Of a stretch of 64,000 nucleotides of DNA, positions 61,001-64,000 are shown one piece after another. Source of the stretch: Purshia tridentata (taxonomy: Eukaryota > Streptophyta > Magnoliopsida > Rosales > Rosaceae); contig QANT01005727.1 in assembly GCA_003254885.1 (NCBI GenBank), positions 1-64,000 on the forward strand. Direction: 5' to 3'. The notes under the pieces are model-generated. The model did no database searches. It was given only the letters and a program-made list of their open reading frames with translations, and was not told the DNA's origin. The number at the start of each line of letters is the position of its first letter. The stretch's first letter is position 1. Made by a program: the position numbers and the translations under genes.

Positions 61001-62521
61001 TGAGCTGTGTGAAATTGTATATGCAATTCCAGTAATTAGTCAGTGCATATTTGTATGTATATACCTAAACGAAAGGCGATCAAGGTAGGTCTCACGATCA
61101 ATAGGGTACCACTTTGGGAACTGATCAAGAATCCATGAAAATGCAAACCATATTTCACATATGACAGACGTTAACCAGAGACCAAATGCATCGTTCACTG
61201 GATTCAGAAGTCTATATCGGAGGAAGAAAGCCAAGATAAAAAGGCGAGCCACAATTATCATCCGGTAAGGGTTGATCTTGCTTGATGCAATTGGTACTTT
61301 CCTTGACAGTGGCTGCCTAGCTTCATCTATCCTGCAGTACACCAATTCATTTACAATTTACATCATATGCATATAAATATATATATATATATATGATTGA
61401 TTTAATTATGTTAATTAATATTATATACATGAACTGGTACACATACATGGCCATGTCTGCATCATTGAAGTCATCTGGTTGATCAGTCCCCTGCAGATTG
61501 CCTTGCTGCATTTTCCAATCATCCATCCTTTCTTTCCAACCACCTCCCTCTTTCTTCTCATCCCATTTTTCACTTCCTGCATTTGCAATTTCCATAACCA
61601 ATTTAAGATTTACATTTCGTATTAGCTAGGGTCCGTGAAAAGTTAGTCCAATATAGCTATACATTGTGCCAAAACTACTACAGGGTAGTTGATTAAAATA
61701 GTAAGTACCCGGCTCAGAAACTGGATATGGATGAACTCGTTTATGCAATGAAGAAGATAACATCTGCTGATCTCCATGGCCATAAGATGTGAGCTCGCCG
61801 CTAACCTGCATGCGCGCATATGCATTCTATCAAAATAGTGCAACATATACTGAACATATACATAGGTACTTGAGATTAAATATGATGAGTCCTTAATGAA
61901 TAATTACCGGGCGGGACCTGCCACCAGAAATTACAGGTGGGAATTGGGTATTGATGTCCTGATCATGGTCATCTGGGCCTCTTCCATAGCTCATCTTTCC
62001 ATGGAGCATGGCTTCGGCAATATGCTCATTATTTCTGATACTTTGATGGTGACGGTGATGATCTTCGTTGATGTTAAATTCATGTTCAATATCATCCACA
62101 TCCTCTTCATCATCATCGCCTTCGACCCTTGGGCTTCCCTTGAGACGCTTGTATCTGGTTTTGCACTGAGGGCAGTTCTGGCTGCCTTCTCTTCGCTCGT
62201 ACTCGTAGCAAGGCCTGCACACTGGAAACCCACACTCATTGCAAGCAACAAACAAGTCTCCATCCACCGTCAGCCCCACGTCGTCACCGCATATCTCACA
62301 CACCTGACCATCCAAGTTCCTCAATGCCTTGCGCTGCATTAATATCCATCATACCAATCAAAACCACACACACTAATACATAGAGCATTCGACTCAAAAT
62401 CAATTTCACAGTCACATTTCCGACATCAAACAACACAATTAGTTACCTCTTCATGGCCATGAATGACGACGAGTTCATTGCGGTTGTGAGACCCAGCAAC
62501 TAGTCCGGCACTGGCTTCCAT
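58063..62521 (-). CDS. CESA7: Cellulose synthase A catalytic subunit 7 (IRX3), secondary wall
   Basis: Twelve exons (minus): 62447-62521, 61908-62333, 61709-61805, 61447-61576, 61065-61331, 60510-60855, 60167-60430, 59863-60075, 59530-59749, 59244-59440, 58775-59128, 58063-58644; 1056 residues. It polymerises UDP-glucose into beta-1,4-glucan at the plasma membrane, as one of the three CESAs (4, 7, 8) of the secondary-wall complex. Visible: RING-type zinc finger from Cys37 (CEICGDDVG to CPQC); two membrane helices in exon 5; catalytic Asp385/386 (SDDG), Asp552/554 (DCD), Asp756 (TED) and QVLRW at 794-798; six more helices, then CGINC. The opening [20 protein letters not shown] and the class-specific region identify CESA7 (At5g17420) rather than CESA4 or 8. 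An acidic, His-containing stretch after the zinc finger (DHHRHHQ) helps make it some 30 residues longer than Arabidopsis. Confidence 0.95.
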
Positions 62522-62642
62522 GAGGGTGATGATGGAGATGGATGGATGGTGATGAGGAAGCTAGCAAGCAAGGGGTTTAGTTTTTATGATGAATGGAATT
62601 GAAGTAGCAAATTGTAGGACATGGGATATTTGGTATGGTCTC

Positions 62643-62649
62643 ACCTAAT
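62643..62649 (+). promoter_or_regulatory. Possible secondary-wall MYB element (SMRE type)
   Basis: ACCTAAT fits the ACC(A/T)A(A/C)(T/C) secondary-wall MYB-responsive consensus bound by MYB46/MYB83, and lies 122 bases upstream of the CESA7 start codon. A seven-base degenerate match is common by chance; the setting next to a secondary-wall gene is the only support. It may fall in the 5' UTR. Confidence 0.3.
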
Positions 62650-63016
62650 ATGTATGTATGTGTGTCCACATAACTTTGAGGGGTGGGCTGGTGTTGTTGG
62701 TTGTAAGGTCCCCATTGCCTTGAAGTTAAGCTTCATCCTGCATTCTTCAACTATAATCCATTCCATGCCTACTCACCTTCTCTCCCGCCTTTTCTTATCA
62801 TCAGCCACCAGCTTGTGGGTGTTTCTGTCAACCTCCTATATTTTTCCTTTTATGTGTCGCTGTTAATATGTCCCCACATTTTATAAAACCCAAAAACTAC
62901 AAAAAAATAATTTTTATATTCACTTATCAATCCGAATCTTCTGTTAATTAATCTTAATCATCTATTAATCTAATTATCGTAAAAACAAAACAAAACAAAA
63001 CAAAAGAGGTAATTGG

Positions 63017-63069
63017 GCAACAAGCCAACAACTCTTTTTTTCTTTTGGTCAGCAACAAGGCAACAACTC
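63017..63069 (-). repeat. Micro-insertion, TGACCAAAAG plus A-run, with 18-bp duplication
   Basis: GCAACAAGCCAACAACTC at 63017-63034 recurs at 63052-63069 with one mismatch. The 17 bases between read TGACCAAAAGAAAAAAA on the minus strand, again an A-tailed insert with a GACCAAAA core similar to that at 6767. Confidence 0.75.
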
Positions 63070-63350
63070 AACAGGTACATATTTGTATTTTTTACTGTGA
63101 TTAACAAGTGAAGGTCCACTTCCATTTACACCCTTTGCAAACTCTTGTGTCTAAGATTGCATAGAATATATAGAAAGCACTTGGTACTCCAAAATTATTC
63201 ATCTGTAATTTTCTGGTCTAATTCTTATTGTTTGATCAGCTTATTTATCGTTGGAAAAGCGACAAGATGGTGGGATGGTTGATGATTTGTAAGAAAAATC
63301 ATTGGCATTTGATTATCCGCTTAGGCTTCTTACATAGACCGTCACACTAA

Positions 63351-63399
63351 GAATGTCACCACTTGTTTGGTCAAAAAAAAAAAAGAATGTCACCACTTG
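63351..63399 (+). repeat. Micro-insertion, TTTGGTC plus A-run, with 15-bp duplication
   Basis: GAATGTCACCACTTG at 63351-63365 recurs exactly at 63385-63399. The 19 bases between are TTTGGTC plus twelve A. The duplication can be extended by two bases (AA) to the left. With 6704 and 24460 this is the clearest case in the window. Confidence 0.8.
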
Positions 63400-64000
63400 A
63401 TATTTGAAATGAGATACCAAAAAAAGTTTTAAGGGGTAATAATGGTGTTTTGTAATTTGTACGTTATATTGTGAGGCTGTGAATTTAGATAATCCATTCT
63501 AATAGAAATCAACTCGATCAATTATTCAATCTAATATGTCAAAATTGTTGAGAAGAGAACAAACGTTTCCTATTAAGAAAATACAGTAGAGTTAGTCTGT
63601 TGTAGATATACATATACTTAGCTAGTAGTAGAGGTCCCATATGGCCATATCATATAAGTTACACGAACAACAGAACCAGATGTTGAAATGCCCATCTGAC
63701 AGGCTAGCATCTGCCAACAGAAATTCTTAAAATAGAGCAAAACCATTGCTTTCGAAACTTCAGTAGGTACCCAGTTCTAGCATAAGAAAGGCATGCGAGA
63801 GCATACTTGGAATCTAAGAACTTAGAAGCAAAGCCAAGTTCAAATCGTTAGGTAGGTAAGTTGAAGCCTCTCCATCTAGACACATTAGCAGAAGACCCCA
63901 ATTTCTATAAAACCAGCAACCGATTCCAATTTACAAGCTATTCGCCCCCAAACCATTTACTAACACATGGATCTGTAAGCTTCACTTCAGTGCAATCGTT

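Larger units (their letters stand above)
62522..64000. other. CESA7 promoter side and terminal spacer
   Basis: Upstream of the minus-strand CESA7 gene. It holds a possible MYB46-type element (62643-62649), an AAAAC simple repeat (about 62980-63004) and two micro-insertions (63017-63069, 63351-63399). No coding region is supported up to the window end. Confidence 0.5.

Noticed and set aside
1-64000. tRNA, rRNA, CRISPR or bacterial operon features
   Set aside because: No cloverleaf with a convincing GGTTCGAATCC arm, no rRNA sequence and no spacer-repeat array was seen. GTTCGAACTC near 46804 lacks a partner stem.

Overview
The window is nuclear DNA of a flowering plant, almost certainly a core eudicot. 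Genes are rich in GT-AG introns, introns and spacers are AT-rich, and the proteins match plant-specific families: a nucleus-encoded phage-type organelle RNA polymerase, P-class and DYW-class PPR proteins, a QWRF protein, a GTD-binding (DUF593) protein and a secondary-wall cellulose synthase. A rosid, perhaps Rosaceae, seems likely, but that is an impression and not shown by the sequence. I see no bacterial, viral or CRISPR-type system.

Layout. 1.1-2.6 kb (+): KEOPS subunit CGI121/TPRKB. 4.5-6.4 kb (+): CDK-activating-kinase assembly factor MAT1, without a RING domain. 7.2-9.9 kb (+): PPR protein BFA2 (At4g30825-like). 10.9-19.0 kb (-): 19-exon phage-type RNA polymerase, RPOT3-like. 20.2-23.2 kb (+): non-RD LRR receptor kinase (At2g24130-like). 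26.2-27.8 kb (-): DUF593 protein with a 24-nt last exon. 30.5-33.0 kb (-): calcineurin-B-like EF-hand protein. 33-38.5 kb: repeat-rich spacer with a pyrimidine tract, a foldback element and a 42-bp minisatellite. 38.6-39.8 kb (+): elongin-B-like protein. 40.3-44.8 kb (+): FAD oxidoreductase PDE327. 44.8-51 kb: large spacer. 51.0-54.5 kb (+): QWRF8-like. 55.0-57.4 kb (+): DYW PPR protein (At4g30700-like). 58.1-62.5 kb (-): CESA7/IRX3. I assembled the exon structures by hand from GT-AG sites; every multi-exon model keeps frame and gives a protein of family-typical length.

Relations. Gene order matches what I recall of two Arabidopsis segments: At4g30700/710/720/820/825/830 and At2g24120/130(/140). 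The window thus looks like the unfractionated ancestral order. Four genes concern organelle gene expression or plastid function (BFA2, RPOT3, PDE327, the DYW PPR). The rest are housekeeping, signalling or cell-wall genes with no evident joint pathway.

The least ordinary signal lies in the non-coding DNA. At least six sites, plus three weaker ones, show a very short insert (about 14-24 bp, mostly ending in an A-run on one strand and often with a TTGGCC/TTGGTC/CTGACC-like core) between direct repeats of 9-23 bp. These look like extreme 5'-truncated retroposon tails with target-site duplications, or filler-DNA repair scars.
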